From Nitrosomonas communis (GTDB lineage: Bacteria > Pseudomonadota > Gammaproteobacteria > Burkholderiales > Nitrosomonadaceae): a stretch of DNA of 64,000 bases. The stretch spans positions 1 through 64,000 of the forward strand of contig NZ_JAGFJM010000052.1 of NCBI RefSeq assembly GCF_024102715.1, read 5' to 3'. Below the pieces are notes generated by a model. That model was not told the DNA's origin and ran no database searches. It saw only the letters and a list, made by a program, of their open reading frames with translations. This document shows, in pieces, positions 24,818 through 34,378 of this stretch. How positions within the stretch are numbered: the stretch's first letter is position 1; every line of letters begins with the position of its first letter. The translations under genes and the position numbers were made by a program.

Positions 24818-25915
24818 TTAAACTGCCATTAAACTAAATCCATCGGATGTTGGTGGTGTGATGGCTTGGTTATTTTCCAGTATTCTCCAACGATCGGAAA
24901 AAGCGCCGAAAACCTGAGGATTATTTGAAATGGCGATAATCTCGTGATTTAGCCAGAATGAAGGATTGGTCCAATTAAAACTACCGAAAATGGACCAATT
25001 CTGATTTCGTTCTTCCACCAGCACAAACTTAAGATGCATGGGGAAATTATCGTCATTTTTACTCCGCTTGAAGCGGATGCCGGCTGCAATTAAGTGTTGT
25101 TCTACGCCTGGCGTAACGCGCCTGAGCGTGGGTTCTGCAATAATTTCCACCATTGCACCCCGCTTGGCAAGCTCGACCATCACATCAACTGCCCGTTTCG
25201 TTCTGATATGCGAGGCAGCAATGCGGACATGCGCACCTTTACCCACCTGGCGCAGGAATTGCATTACAGGATGAGGACGCATGCTGGGTAAAAAGTGAAT
25301 AGTGGTGTCAATACCTTTGATAATGCGGTTTGCATTTGCAGAAAATCGATAAAGCAGTCCTGGCGGTTTTTGGTGCAGTTGCTGAGCATGTTGCACCAAT
25401 TGCTCAACCAGCAATGGCTCACGCAATCCAATCAGCATATTATGACCCTGATCCTGATCACCAATCTCTCGAATGATATCCGTCCTCTCTTCCAACTGGT
25501 TCCCTGATGGATTGAACGAACCGATGAAGGCAACAGGTTGCGGATGTGAAAAACAGTACAGCTTTTCATGTAATTGCGGTTTCCATGCTCTTTTGCGCGG
25601 GGAAGGTATGCCCGCCATCGTCACAGTGCGCAAGCCATCACCCAGACTTTCCGGCCCTGAAAGCATGGCGATCACCTCATCATTGGCATCGGAAACACGG
25701 GGTTTGCCTGCCAGGCATACCCTCACCCTGACCCCTCTCCTGTGAGCCTGGAGCAGCGCTCTTGCCAGCTCCAGATCACGAAAATAATAAGTAACCCAGT
25801 CAATGGCACCGCCTGCCGGCACAGCAGCGATATGCCGCGCCAGCACATTGCGTAGATAACCCGCTGACCGATCTGGCCCGCCAAAATAGATCTCGTAAGC
25901 CGATCCCATTTGCAT
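24818..25915 (-). CDS. Phospholipase D-like (HKD-type) protein
   Basis: The 365-residue protein has two PLD half-sites: LHEKLYCFSHPQPVAFIGSF then NPSGN at about 130-155, and MHLKFVLVEERNQNWSIFGS then FNWTN at about 305-330. Both have H-x-K, but the family's Asp position is not clearly kept, as often in distant PLD proteins. No signal peptide is seen, so it is probably cytoplasmic or released by other means. ATG 25915 has GGAGGTG about 8 nt upstream. It lies inside the surface-glycan locus, so a role in lipid or polyprenyl-phosphate chemistry, or glycan transfer to a phospholipid, can be considered but is not shown. Confidence 0.75.
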   Translation of the reverse strand: MQMGSAYEIYFGGPDRSAGYLRNVLARHIAAVPAGGAIDWVTYYFRDLELARALLQAHRRGVRVRVCLAGKPRVSDANDEVIAMLSGPESLGDGLRTVTMAGIPSPRKRAWKPQLHEKLYCFSHPQPVAFIGSFNPSGNQLEERTDIIREIGDQDQGHNMLIGLREPLLVEQLVQHAQQLHQKPPGLLYRFSANANRIIKGIDTTIHFLPSMRPHPVMQFLRQVGKGAHVRIAASHIRTKRAVDVMVELAKRGAMVEIIAEPTLRRVTPGVEQHLIAAGIRFKRSKNDDNFPMHLKFVLVEERNQNWSIFGSFNWTNPSFWLNHEIIAISNNPQVFGAFSDRWRILENNQAITPPTSDGFSLMAV

Positions 25916-25956
25916 AACGAATACACCTCCAAGGCAGTATACTTGATCACACATGT

Positions 25957-26109
25957 CTATTTCAGATTAACTGCCAACAGTTTGGCTGTGCCACCTTTTA
26001 TTGGCGTGTCGATCAAACGAGGCCCTCTGGCAAGTATAGCAACATCCCAGTCGGTTATCACCGGATCTGCACAAACCCAGCCACAGACACGCTGGAAAAA
26101 TAGATCAAC
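25957..26109 (-). pseudogene. Remnant C-terminus of a possible ATP-grasp protein
   Basis: A 50-codon minus-strand frame with no start codon ends at TAG (25957-25959). It includes VITDWDVAILARGPRLIDTP and GGTAKLLAVNLK. The DWDVA...GP.LI part is like the C-terminal metal-binding strand of ATP-grasp enzymes, including those annotated as sugar-transfer associated. It is cut at the 5' side by a stop. The region has no other gene, so it may be what is left of a glycan-locus gene. Assignment is weak. Confidence 0.35.
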
Positions 26110-26208
26110 TTAGCGGCTGGCAGCACAAAAAAATGCATTGGTTTCAGGTTACCGCTCATACCATGCGTCGGCAATTACCTCCAGACCTCCCCATCGCCTT
26201 TTCCTCAC

Positions 26209-27264
26209 TCAACAGCTAGGTGTCATCACTTGCTTAAGCGATAGCTCTTTTATTTCCAGCCCAAACACACGACCCCAAACGATCAGTAAGGTGCGCAATA
26301 AAAGTGGAATGCCGTCCATCATCCAGATAGCCGAGATGCGCCTGTCCGCACGCCACCAGTTTCTAAGGGTGATCCAGATCGCCGCGCTTAAGCGCAGTGG
26401 TTGACTATACATCTGCAGGCTCAGCAATGCGGGCGATATGGCCGGTGTAAACCAGTGCACATAGCCTCCTTCGCGAAACACATTCTCAATTGCAGCAAGA
26501 ATGGACGGAGAAAAGTCTGCAAGAGACCATTCGGTCGAGAACAGCAGAATATTCTGTCGCGCTTTAGGGTAACGTGAAAGATATAAGGCACGATTACGCT
26601 GCGCGAGTTGTTTCTGTGCCTGTTCGTTGCCGAACGAGCCCTTCATCTTATGGTAAATGCAGGCGCCAGGATGCACACCGAAGCGCCAACCGCGAAGGTC
26701 AAGCCGGCGGCCAAGATCGATGTCTTCATAATAGCCTCGTCCAAACACTGGATCGAAGCCTCCGATTTCCTGAAAAATGTCACGGCGGATCAGTATGGCA
26801 TGTCCGCGAAGATAATAGGTCGGTATATAGCCACCCTCTTGCAGCACATAGCGCCCGAGATCATATTTGGCATAACTGTTACCGGCAGGAATGATGGCTG
26901 CCAATCTAGGATCAGCTGCTAGCGTTGCGCATAACAATGGCAGGAAATCATGACTTATTTCAGTATCCGAATTGAGGATTAATACATAGCAAGCGTCAGA
27001 TCGGCTGACAGCCTCGTTCACTGAAAGACCAAAGCCCTGATTCTTTTCCGCGTGATAAACATCAACGCAACCGTACGGCAGACTATCCAGCATCTCACGC
27101 GTCTCACGATCGGAAGCATCATCCTGAATGATGATGCGTCTGATGGATTGGCTAAGGCAGGTGACAATGGAATCAATACAGCGCCGCGTCAAATTAGGGG
27201 CATTATAGACCGGAATCACGACATCGATTGATTTGCCGGCGGATAGCTCCAAGCTACCACTCAT
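26209..27264 (-). CDS. Glycosyltransferase family 2 protein
   Basis: The 351-residue protein is a GT-A enzyme: SIDVVIPVYNAPNLTRRCID, IIIQDDASDRETREML, HAEKNQGFGLSVNEAVSRSD, the DxD-type ILNSDTEIS, and the acceptor-site region GGFDPVFGRGYYEDIDLGRR then LDLRGWRFGVHP. The pattern is like rhamnosyl- or galactofuranosyltransferases of O-antigen and capsule loci. The last about 60 residues include a hydrophobic or amphipathic part (ISAIWMMDGIPLLLRTLLIVWG) that could bind the membrane. It belongs to the minus-strand glycan locus, 145 nt from the preceding gene. Confidence 0.88.
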   Translation of the reverse strand: MSGSLELSAGKSIDVVIPVYNAPNLTRRCIDSIVTCLSQSIRRIIIQDDASDRETREMLDSLPYGCVDVYHAEKNQGFGLSVNEAVSRSDACYVLILNSDTEISHDFLPLLCATLAADPRLAAIIPAGNSYAKYDLGRYVLQEGGYIPTYYLRGHAILIRRDIFQEIGGFDPVFGRGYYEDIDLGRRLDLRGWRFGVHPGACIYHKMKGSFGNEQAQKQLAQRNRALYLSRYPKARQNILLFSTEWSLADFSPSILAAIENVFREGGYVHWFTPAISPALLSLQMYSQPLRLSAAIWITLRNWWRADRRISAIWMMDGIPLLLRTLLIVWGRVFGLEIKELSLKQVMTPSC

Positions 27265-27409
27265 GATAACTTAATCAAATTGTAAGAAACCAGACTATAA
27301 TACATACCACTCCATCTCATCTTTAGGCTATCTTCTAACTATGAAAGACAGCGCTAAATTTCGCCAGTTCTTCCAATTTGACTAATTTTAAGATCAAACC
27401 GAGATCACT

Positions 27410-28708
27410 TCAAATTATATCGATCGTTCCTTTATTTACCGATTTCATCTGCGCTTGCGTTTCCAGCAAATTCACATAATGCGGCAGCACATCTGCATCG
27501 GGGCCATCGATCATTTCCTTGATAAAACGCAATCGATGTTCCTCTACGTAGAAAGAATTGCAGCCGTCAGCAAGAAACTTATCAATTTTTTGATAAACGT
27601 CATCGCGGCAACGCAGCTCTGTCTCGGGCATAAACTCTGCGACAGCAGAACGGCCAGCATGCAAGTAGTCAGCCGCCAGCACCGGTTTCTTCGCTTTGAT
27701 CGCTTCAAATACCACAGAAGTGGCAAGATCGATAATGATATCCGCCCAGTCCATCAGATGAATCGAGTGAATTTTATCTTCAGCAATGCTTACATTCGGC
27801 AATTGCTGCAGTGAAGCATCCTTGGTCAAAGCTTGTTTCCGCCCGCCGCGCGTGTGTGGCTTGATCACCAATACAATTCCCGGGAAAGCAGCAATCATCC
27901 GCACCACCTCACCAACTTCCTCCCAGAAGATGGTAAAGTCGTCCTTTCTCAGGAACATCACAATTTTGAATTGATTGCTGGCGCTTGCTAGCGGTGAAGG
28001 TGGTAACAGCTCTGCCAATTTAGCTAACCACTCATCACAGTAACGCGGCGAGCCCAGCACGGCTAATGACTGCGCAGGCAGGAACGGGTGAAAGCGCTTG
28101 GCGCATAATTCGTTTGGCACGACCAGTTTGTCAAATATCCGGCCAGCAGCATACTGACTATCCGGCTGAAGACGCCACTCTCCATGCCGTATCAACTGAT
28201 TGGCATGAGGACTGTCCCCGTGGGGGAGCGATACTGCTCCAAAACCCAAGGCATGCGCCATGGATACAACCGTTTCGACCCACTCCAGACAAACAGGCGA
28301 ATTTCTTGTAATCCAGTCAAACACCACCACCCCTTTGTCCAGGTTTATAAAACTATGCATGAGCACGCGATGTGCCGTACTTCGCCACAGTCGCTCCCGC
28401 TTATCAGCATCGTAAATCCAGCTCAATGCAGCAGCAAGCGGCCCCAGCATTGAACGCCGCAAGCTCCGCTTCAATAACAGTGTCTGCAGTCGCCAGCCAA
28501 CGTATTCAACTCCTGGCAACAATTCACGGATATGCGCAGCACGTACGTTCTCCAGTTTGCTTAAATATTGAATGCGGTAATCATTCCGAAACTTAGGATT
28601 GCCGATCAGAATGACATCGCAAGCGTGACCGGCTTCAATCCATTTGGATATGACGGGGGTAATATGATCGATATCATTATAATGACGAAGAAAGAACAAC
28701 GCTTTCAT
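27410..28708 (-). CDS. Putative GT-B-fold surface-glycan protein
   Basis: The 432-residue protein begins MKALFFLRHYNDIDHITPVI, followed by a sequence recalling proteins that gather nucleotide sugars. The middle has GAVSLPHGDSPHANQ and a second half with KIVMFLRKDDFTIFWEEVGE, LVIKPHTRGG and IIDLATSVVFEAIKAKKPVL, which matches GT-B or CDP-glycerol-transferase-like C-terminal halves (KPHP-like motif and D-x-x-S-S..EA). I infer a role in building a cell-surface glycan. No membrane segment is seen. Confidence 0.6.
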   Translation of the reverse strand: MKALFFLRHYNDIDHITPVISKWIEAGHACDVILIGNPKFRNDYRIQYLSKLENVRAAHIRELLPGVEYVGWRLQTLLLKRSLRRSMLGPLAAALSWIYDADKRERLWRSTAHRVLMHSFINLDKGVVVFDWITRNSPVCLEWVETVVSMAHALGFGAVSLPHGDSPHANQLIRHGEWRLQPDSQYAAGRIFDKLVVPNELCAKRFHPFLPAQSLAVLGSPRYCDEWLAKLAELLPPSPLASASNQFKIVMFLRKDDFTIFWEEVGEVVRMIAAFPGIVLVIKPHTRGGRKQALTKDASLQQLPNVSIAEDKIHSIHLMDWADIIIDLATSVVFEAIKAKKPVLAADYLHAGRSAVAEFMPETELRCRDDVYQKIDKFLADGCNSFYVEEHRLRFIKEMIDGPDADVLPHYVNLLETQAQMKSVNKGTIDII

Positions 28709-28911
28709 GCAAATTTTTCAGAAAGTAGTGGCACCAGGGTGTGAACGACAGGCTGTATGATTTTACACCGGTCTGAATGGCGCAAAATTTGGTGCAGATG
28801 CCATGATGGGGTGATTCAATTCCTGCTTGATGAAATCGATCATAGCAAAAAGAAGTCTTGATCTGTCATAAGTATCATCCATTCAGTCTCCGCGTTATCA
28901 TCTGTACCTAG

Positions 28912-29838
28912 CTAAGGCGACCCAATATAATCGGTCAACATATCGACTGTATAATTTGCATCACTGCCGACAAGTACTTGGGAAATTTCTTCTATGCTTA
29001 CTCCCCTTTTTATCAGGAGATTTTTTTTGAGAAAAGGAAATTTAAATTCAGAAATAAGAGGTTCCCATAAATAGATAGTTGCATCGATCCAGTCCTTCGG
29101 CCTCTCAGGGTGTATCCGATTTAAAATGCTTTCCAGGCTATAAAGCGCTGATAGTTTAAAGCGGCGGCCAAGAGTCCGGGAAAAGCCGACTTCATATTTT
29201 CTGACTATCGCCATCTTAAATGTCAATACATCAATTTTGCTAAAAAACTCGATGAACTCTTTTGAGGTAATGACTGATTTTTTACAATAGAGAAAGTATG
29301 ATTGCAGATGAGGATGAAAATGCAGAGAGTCTGTCATTGCGACGATATCAGCAGCAACATTCTCCAATTTCGCAATGATATGCTGCATACTGAAAAGCGG
29401 CCCCAGCACGCTGTCATTCGCTAACAGCAGCGCGCTGTGCGCATGATATGAAGGATACGCTTGCATCCCTATTTTCCAGCCGTAAAAATCGTAGCCTCTA
29501 TTTTCCCGTACAATCATCCTTATACAAAGCTTGGACAGTTTCTTCAGATCGGTATCTGAGACTGTATTGTTCGAACTGATGAATACAATATCGAATCCCG
29601 CACGCATAAGCTCGCCAAGATAATGATATACGTTCTTCCTGATGACGTCTTTTTGGTCATAGTTGCAGAAGAAACAGACTGGTCTGGCATAATCTGGCAC
29701 CACACTCCCCAGTTCCGAGTATCGGATCAACGGCTTTTCGCGGGCAGCTCTTTTTGTGAGCAGATGAAAAAACATGTCACGCAGAAACTTCAAATCTCTG
29801 ATGACCTTTTTAGCATGCCAGAATGCTGAATTTCTCAT
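28912..29838 (-). CDS. RgpF-like rhamnan synthesis protein
   Basis: The 308-residue protein has the rhamnan-synthesis-F pattern: RPVCFFCNYDQKDVIRKNVY, VFISSNNTVSDTDLKKLS, VRENRGYDFYGWKIGMQAYP, LLLANDSVLGPL, and later LQSYFLYCKKSVITS. Family members take part in building rhamnose-containing polysaccharides. ATG 29838 is preferred over 29916, which would overlap the preceding epimerase-fusion gene by 50 nt. It is the second gene after that fusion (28 nt gap), on the same strand. Confidence 0.78.
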   Translation of the reverse strand: MRNSAFWHAKKVIRDLKFLRDMFFHLLTKRAAREKPLIRYSELGSVVPDYARPVCFFCNYDQKDVIRKNVYHYLGELMRAGFDIVFISSNNTVSDTDLKKLSKLCIRMIVRENRGYDFYGWKIGMQAYPSYHAHSALLLANDSVLGPLFSMQHIIAKLENVAADIVAMTDSLHFHPHLQSYFLYCKKSVITSKEFIEFFSKIDVLTFKMAIVRKYEVGFSRTLGRRFKLSALYSLESILNRIHPERPKDWIDATIYLWEPLISEFKFPFLKKNLLIKRGVSIEEISQVLVGSDANYTVDMLTDYIGSP

Positions 29839-29866
29839 AAAAGCGGCAGATTGGTACCACCATAGC

Positions 29867-32380
29867 TCAAACAATAAACCGCTCCCAGTTTCCGTAACGG
29901 TTATATATCGCGCCACGCGGCAAACTGAATGCGATTAAAAGTAAGCCGCATAATATACTGGAAATTAACGACACCATACTTGTGTCATAAAAGAAGGGGG
30001 TAACCAATAAAGCAGTGCCAAGCGGCATGATGAAAAAGCGAGTAGCGCGCCCCGATTCGGCCAGCGCAGTGATGGCCACAGTCAACACCAGCGAGCCAAT
30101 CAAATGATCTGCATTGGCCATGCTTGTTCCTGCGTCCAAGGTGACACGAGTAAACATGAGCCAGATACCAATGGGAATACATGCCGCCAAGTTCCAGGGT
30201 AGCGTCACGCCGCCACCCAGTACTTCCTTAAAGATTTTTGCTGGTTTTTGCGCAAAATCTTCTTCAATTGACTCCCCTTTTCCTTCATCTGTATCCCCTT
30301 GGAAGAACACGCGCAGGAGTGAGCGTCCCTGCTTCTTTCTGCGGGAGAGAAATTGACCCGTTGCGATCAATTCATCAATGGAATAGGGAATTTGTATCAG
30401 CATGGCCACTGCAGCGATCAGGCATAATGTGCACCATGTTCCGATCAGAATGGGTTGAATGATGATAAAGAAAATGGACACAATGCCCAATGGCACGATC
30501 ATGATACCGAATAATATCACCAGCCATGGCATCGTGCGCCAGCGTCTTGCTGAACCGATTATGCCAGTCAGAATTTCCAATGCATAGGTCAACGCTCCCA
30601 GACCGGCATCCGGCACCGGCCATGCTTTAGAAATAGATGAAGTGATAATTTCTTCCGTGCCATTTCGTGGATCTTGCGCTGAACCGGCAAAAAATGGCTC
30701 CCATACACCATCGATATGACCAAGCTGATAAGCGCACAAATAGCGGGAGATAAAGAAACCGATAAATGCCAGCACGATGATCGGCAGGCGCTGAAACCAG
30801 CTGGAAGGCGAGTAGGACCAACCCGGCGGTATCGTCGGACCGGTTTGTGCCGCAACTGATGAAACACCTGGTTCCGGCCGGGTTAACACCGCAAAACCCA
30901 TGACTAGCATGCCGATAATCGTGTCATTGAGATAAGCAGCTGCAGTCGGCGCCCAGAAAATCAATGGCGCGCTCAGCAACCAGAATCCCACAGCAGCACA
31001 CAGCCAGCGAACCAAAGCAAAACGCCACGACAAGGACATAAATGATAAGACCAGCAGCACCACACCCGAAATAATATCGCTCCAGACCAAGGCTTGCGAT
31101 TGGTATTCCATCATGAAAGGAGCAGTCATGAGCCAGAAGGCCAGGCCCATATTGAGGAAATGTGCCCAGAGATTTTCGTTATGTTGACGGCGGAATTCTG
31201 TTTCATGCTTGTGTCTGATCTGATCAGCATTCTTATGCTTTTCTTGCGCTGTTTGCACCCAGTCCGGCAGCGGAATGCCATTCCTGTGATACCATCCGGC
31301 AGGATCTTTTTTCAGACTGGCAATAAGATCTTTTAAGCCATCATAAATATGATGTCTGGGTTGCCAATCCAGTAATTCTCGCGCCCGGCTGCTATCGAGA
31401 TCATAATGATCAGAAGCCAGATCAATCATGAAGGGTTTGATAAAAGGTTTCTTGCCTTGATCAATTGCATCAGGAATGATGGGTTCAGCTTGCTCCTCCA
31501 GCCATGCGCCGGATTTGGCGACAAACTCCGGAATATCTATCGTTTGCCACTCCTTCTTGCCGAAAATCAGATGGCCAATCCGATTTTGCAATTCCCGGTA
31601 GCCCATCACCTCGGGCTCGCCAGCAAGCATGATATTGGCTTTCGGCAATTGCTTGCGGCGATCCACGACCCGAACGAACAGATCCACCATATCTTCTTTA
31701 TGAAGAAAGGCCTGGCCGGCCATCAAATCACCAGCATAAAGATGGCTTTTGAAGTCGCGCTCGTAAATGCGCGCAATCTGGTGAGACAATGTCGGCACTG
31801 CGCTATTGTTGTCATACACGCCACCTAACCGCAAAATGGTATAGGGTATCTTGCCGTGCTGCTGCTTAATGATTTTTTCTGCTTCCGCTTTGGATTGAGG
31901 ATAGGCCCAGCCGGGTTTGAGAGGCGTATCTTCATTGATTTTCCGGCCAGGCGCGCCTGGCTCATGAACCAGTATAGTGCTGGAATAAATGAAGCGTTCA
32001 GTCTCAAAACCCTGCAGCGCTTTAAGTAGTCGCCGAGTGCCATCAATAGTGACGCTTTGATAAAGCGGGCTATTTTCGCCAGTAAAATCAAAATAGGCAG
32101 CGAGATGAATAACGGCAGCAATTTTCTGCCCATGCTGTGTCTGTATTTTGTTAAAAGCTGATTTCACGGAATCTTCCGCTGACAGATTACACTCGATACT
32201 GTCATCAGCTTTTTCACATGGCTTGATATCAAGCCCGACTACGTAGTAATTTTTTTTCAAGGCTGCACAGAGCGTGCCTCCGATATTACCCGACGCCCCG
32301 GTGATAAGGATAAGCGGTTTTTGTCGATTAACCATGTCTTGATTTTCACCAAAAATGGGTTTTTCATTTTTCAGAATCAT
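29867..32380 (-). CDS. NAD-dependent epimerase / SPW-repeat / VKOR-like fusion membrane protein
   Basis: The 837-residue protein joins several modules. Residues about 20-350 are an extended SDR epimerase/dehydratase (LILITGASGNIGGTLCAALK; active site Tyr and Lys in AYPQSKAEAEK). Residues about 400-510 contain two SPW-repeat membrane segments (GLAFWLMTAPFM, VGFWLLSAPLIFWAP). Residues about 535-680 have four to five helices and the motif WCTLC at 649-653 in a region resembling the vitamin K epoxide reductase (VKOR/DsbB-like) fold. Further helices close the protein. It could link sugar-nucleotide or lipid chemistry to thiol/quinone redox. The ATG at 32380 has GAGGG about 8 nt upstream; a start at 32335 is possible. 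A 14-bp palindrome lies 32 nt upstream. Confidence 0.78.
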   Translation of the reverse strand: MILKNEKPIFGENQDMVNRQKPLILITGASGNIGGTLCAALKKNYYVVGLDIKPCEKADDSIECNLSAEDSVKSAFNKIQTQHGQKIAAVIHLAAYFDFTGENSPLYQSVTIDGTRRLLKALQGFETERFIYSSTILVHEPGAPGRKINEDTPLKPGWAYPQSKAEAEKIIKQQHGKIPYTILRLGGVYDNNSAVPTLSHQIARIYERDFKSHLYAGDLMAGQAFLHKEDMVDLFVRVVDRRKQLPKANIMLAGEPEVMGYRELQNRIGHLIFGKKEWQTIDIPEFVAKSGAWLEEQAEPIIPDAIDQGKKPFIKPFMIDLASDHYDLDSSRARELLDWQPRHHIYDGLKDLIASLKKDPAGWYHRNGIPLPDWVQTAQEKHKNADQIRHKHETEFRRQHNENLWAHFLNMGLAFWLMTAPFMMEYQSQALVWSDIISGVVLLVLSFMSLSWRFALVRWLCAAVGFWLLSAPLIFWAPTAAAYLNDTIIGMLVMGFAVLTRPEPGVSSVAAQTGPTIPPGWSYSPSSWFQRLPIIVLAFIGFFISRYLCAYQLGHIDGVWEPFFAGSAQDPRNGTEEIITSSISKAWPVPDAGLGALTYALEILTGIIGSARRWRTMPWLVILFGIMIVPLGIVSIFFIIIQPILIGTWCTLCLIAAVAMLIQIPYSIDELIATGQFLSRRKKQGRSLLRVFFQGDTDEGKGESIEEDFAQKPAKIFKEVLGGGVTLPWNLAACIPIGIWLMFTRVTLDAGTSMANADHLIGSLVLTVAITALAESGRATRFFIMPLGTALLVTPFFYDTSMVSLISSILCGLLLIAFSLPRGAIYNRYGNWERFIV

Positions 32381-32411
32381 TTTGCATGCCCTCACAAAAC
32401 AGAACATTTAC

Positions 32412-32425
32412 TTTCTGATCAGAAA
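32412..32425. promoter_or_regulatory. Perfect 14-bp palindrome upstream of the epimerase fusion
   Basis: TTTCTGATCAGAAA is perfectly self-complementary and lies 32 bp before the chosen start codon on the minus strand, at a distance typical of an operator or the 5' UTR. No regulator is assigned. The size and symmetry suit a dimeric helix-turn-helix repressor. Confidence 0.35.
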
Positions 32426-32775
32426 ATAGCCGCAAAAAAAACCAAACTACCATTGCTCTACGCAATCTTCAGCGCATTGGCTTTAGCTTCAGCAAACAGC
32501 CTTTATTCATCATACATGAATTATATAATTAGAATATCAGTTCTTGCGTGAGTTTTACGGCACTCCTTGCTGCTTTTGTTTATAGCAGCAAAGGATCAGG
32601 TTAATTTTTTGCTATCACCATTTTCTGTCCTATCGTGCAAAAAATAACAACTCAGTCTTTTCTACTGATAATTATTAATGCTTTGACTTCAATCCACATC
32701 TTCAGAAACAGGAGTAATTAGTGGTAGCAGGATCAATTTATCATCGCCGAGCCTGTTCCAGCTCATCTTACCGGC
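32426..32775. other. Intergenic region, about 350 nt
   Basis: No supported gene on either strand. It is AT-rich and contains short hairpin arms TTGCTGC (32567-32573) and GCAGCAA (32585-32591), which could end the upstream gene's transcript. Confidence 0.4.
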
Positions 32776-33813
32776 TCACAATTGCAAGTCTGCAAAAATT
32801 TCTTGTGTGAAGGCTTGTTTGGCTAGAGCAGGGGCAATCATCAGAAAGAAGCCAATATTCTGATAACCATAATCAATTTGCATGTTCCCGGTGTAGGCCT
32901 CGCCCACCTCCCATTCCTGAGACGGCCGCCCTGACAGGTGCAACCGCAGGGTTCCCAAGCTGTAATGATGAGTCGCCATCACCAGTTGGCCCAGATAAAT
33001 CCCCTCATCGACCTGCACTAGCTCTTCAATCAGGCAAGTCATCGGAAAAACCGGATGGAGTTCATGCCAACGGTAGTTCAGTTGATACACTTCTTTGCCG
33101 TTCATTTCCCCGGCGACCGACTTGCCCGGCAATGCCAGAAAAATCCCCCCGGTCTTGACATAGGGAATGGCTTTTTCTTTAGCGAGATTGGTCGCAAGCA
33201 ATTGGCTGTCGAATCCCAAAGCATTTGCATCCAGAGGACGCTCCTGCAACGCCCAGAACTGCGTAAGCACTGGCAAACCAAGGCGTTGCAAGAAACTGGC
33301 TTGATAGGGTTCGCGGAAAAAATTGCGACCTATTCTAGTGCTGGCTGGATGATACCTTGCCATCATCTCTGGATTGTTGCCACATTTAACAGCGAAGACC
33401 TCTCGGCGAAGAGGCTCAAAGGTTTTGCCCACCCAGAACCCCCTATATGCGTACGCAGCATTCCACAGCGCCGCCATCCACTTGATATGAGCCAGCATAG
33501 ACCGGTTATAGCCGTGTTTTTTAGCCACCTCCTTAAAATAATCGCTATCACGGATGAAAAGTGAAATACCAATCATCGGCCCATCCACAGGCATGCTTTT
33601 TCCACATTTGAACAGTGTCATCAATTTTTCATACGCGCCATTCCACTCTTCACGCCGCTGATTGTCTACCAGAACTTTCTGGTAGCTGGCCAGCATGTCC
33701 AGCATCTCACCCTTGAAATCATTGGTTAAAATCGCATCCAGCAATCTGATCAAGGCCTGCTTCTCTTCCTCTGTCACACTTGGAAAATTCACAGCATTGA
33801 GATAATGGTTCAC
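32776..33813 (-). CDS. Conserved-looking hypothetical protein, unrecognised
   Basis: The 345-residue soluble protein has no signal peptide or membrane helix. It starts with a helical region (NHYLNAVNFPSVTEEEKQAL) and has aromatic-rich segments such as WMAALWNAAYAYRGFWVGKT and YHPASTRIGRNFFREPYQAS. The C-terminal part includes HHYSLGTLRLHLSGRPSQEW. Composition and length suggest a real folded protein, possibly a sensor or binding protein, but I recognise no family. The gene stands alone between the glycan locus and the RhlE gene, with more than 300 nt on both sides. Confidence 0.6.
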   Translation of the reverse strand: MNHYLNAVNFPSVTEEEKQALIRLLDAILTNDFKGEMLDMLASYQKVLVDNQRREEWNGAYEKLMTLFKCGKSMPVDGPMIGISLFIRDSDYFKEVAKKHGYNRSMLAHIKWMAALWNAAYAYRGFWVGKTFEPLRREVFAVKCGNNPEMMARYHPASTRIGRNFFREPYQASFLQRLGLPVLTQFWALQERPLDANALGFDSQLLATNLAKEKAIPYVKTGGIFLALPGKSVAGEMNGKEVYQLNYRWHELHPVFPMTCLIEELVQVDEGIYLGQLVMATHHYSLGTLRLHLSGRPSQEWEVGEAYTGNMQIDYGYQNIGFFLMIAPALAKQAFTQEIFADLQL

Positions 33814-34378
33814 CTTCCTTCCCTTTTCAATAAGCTGGTCGCGTCAGATTCAAGGCCATCTTCAAGTTCAGATTGCAGGCAATGAATGCAACGCTGAATC
33901 TATGCGAATCCTATTGGCGTATTTCCTAATCATTCTGAAGCGTCCAAATTTGCCCTGCCGCAATGGACGGTATTCCTGAGATTTTTATCAGCGGCAGTAA
34001 TAGCGGGGGTATAATGCTTAGTTAAGGATAGAAGAAGCGCATTGGCAGAATATTGATTTTTGTCAATATTCTCGTCGGGCAAGCAAGTCCATTGCTTTCA
34101 TTTTCCTATGCTGATAAAGCGAGACATTTTGTGTCTTTTCCACTTGGTGGGAACGGATTCTCTATCTGCATAAAGAGATCACTTTTCATCTGATAAACAT
34201 CCATTTTTATTCCGTAACTCCGTATAATGCGAGATTCCTGCACCTAACCAATCAGTGCAGAGATCTTACTTTTACCTGATCAGTTCGATATTTTCTGATG
34301 TCGATCACTCATGATCTTTTATTCGTCTGCCTCGATTGGTGCTACTTATCAGTAGCAGGCCGTCGCAGGAGCATACCC
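33814..34378. other. Long leader region before the RhlE gene, with hairpin
   Basis: These 565 nt hold no supported gene. AGAATATTGA at 34047-34056 pairs perfectly with TCAATATTCT at 34063-34072 around a 6-nt loop. Two TATAAT hexamers, at about 34009 and 34223-34228, could be -10 elements, but no good -35 accompanies them. A long 5' leader is common for cold-induced DEAD-box helicase genes, so regulation at the RNA level is possible. Confidence 0.45.

Noticed and set aside
34298..34378. 27-residue N-terminal extension of RhlE
   Set aside because: AGGAG is placed for the TTG at 34379, and the extension is not RhlE-like.
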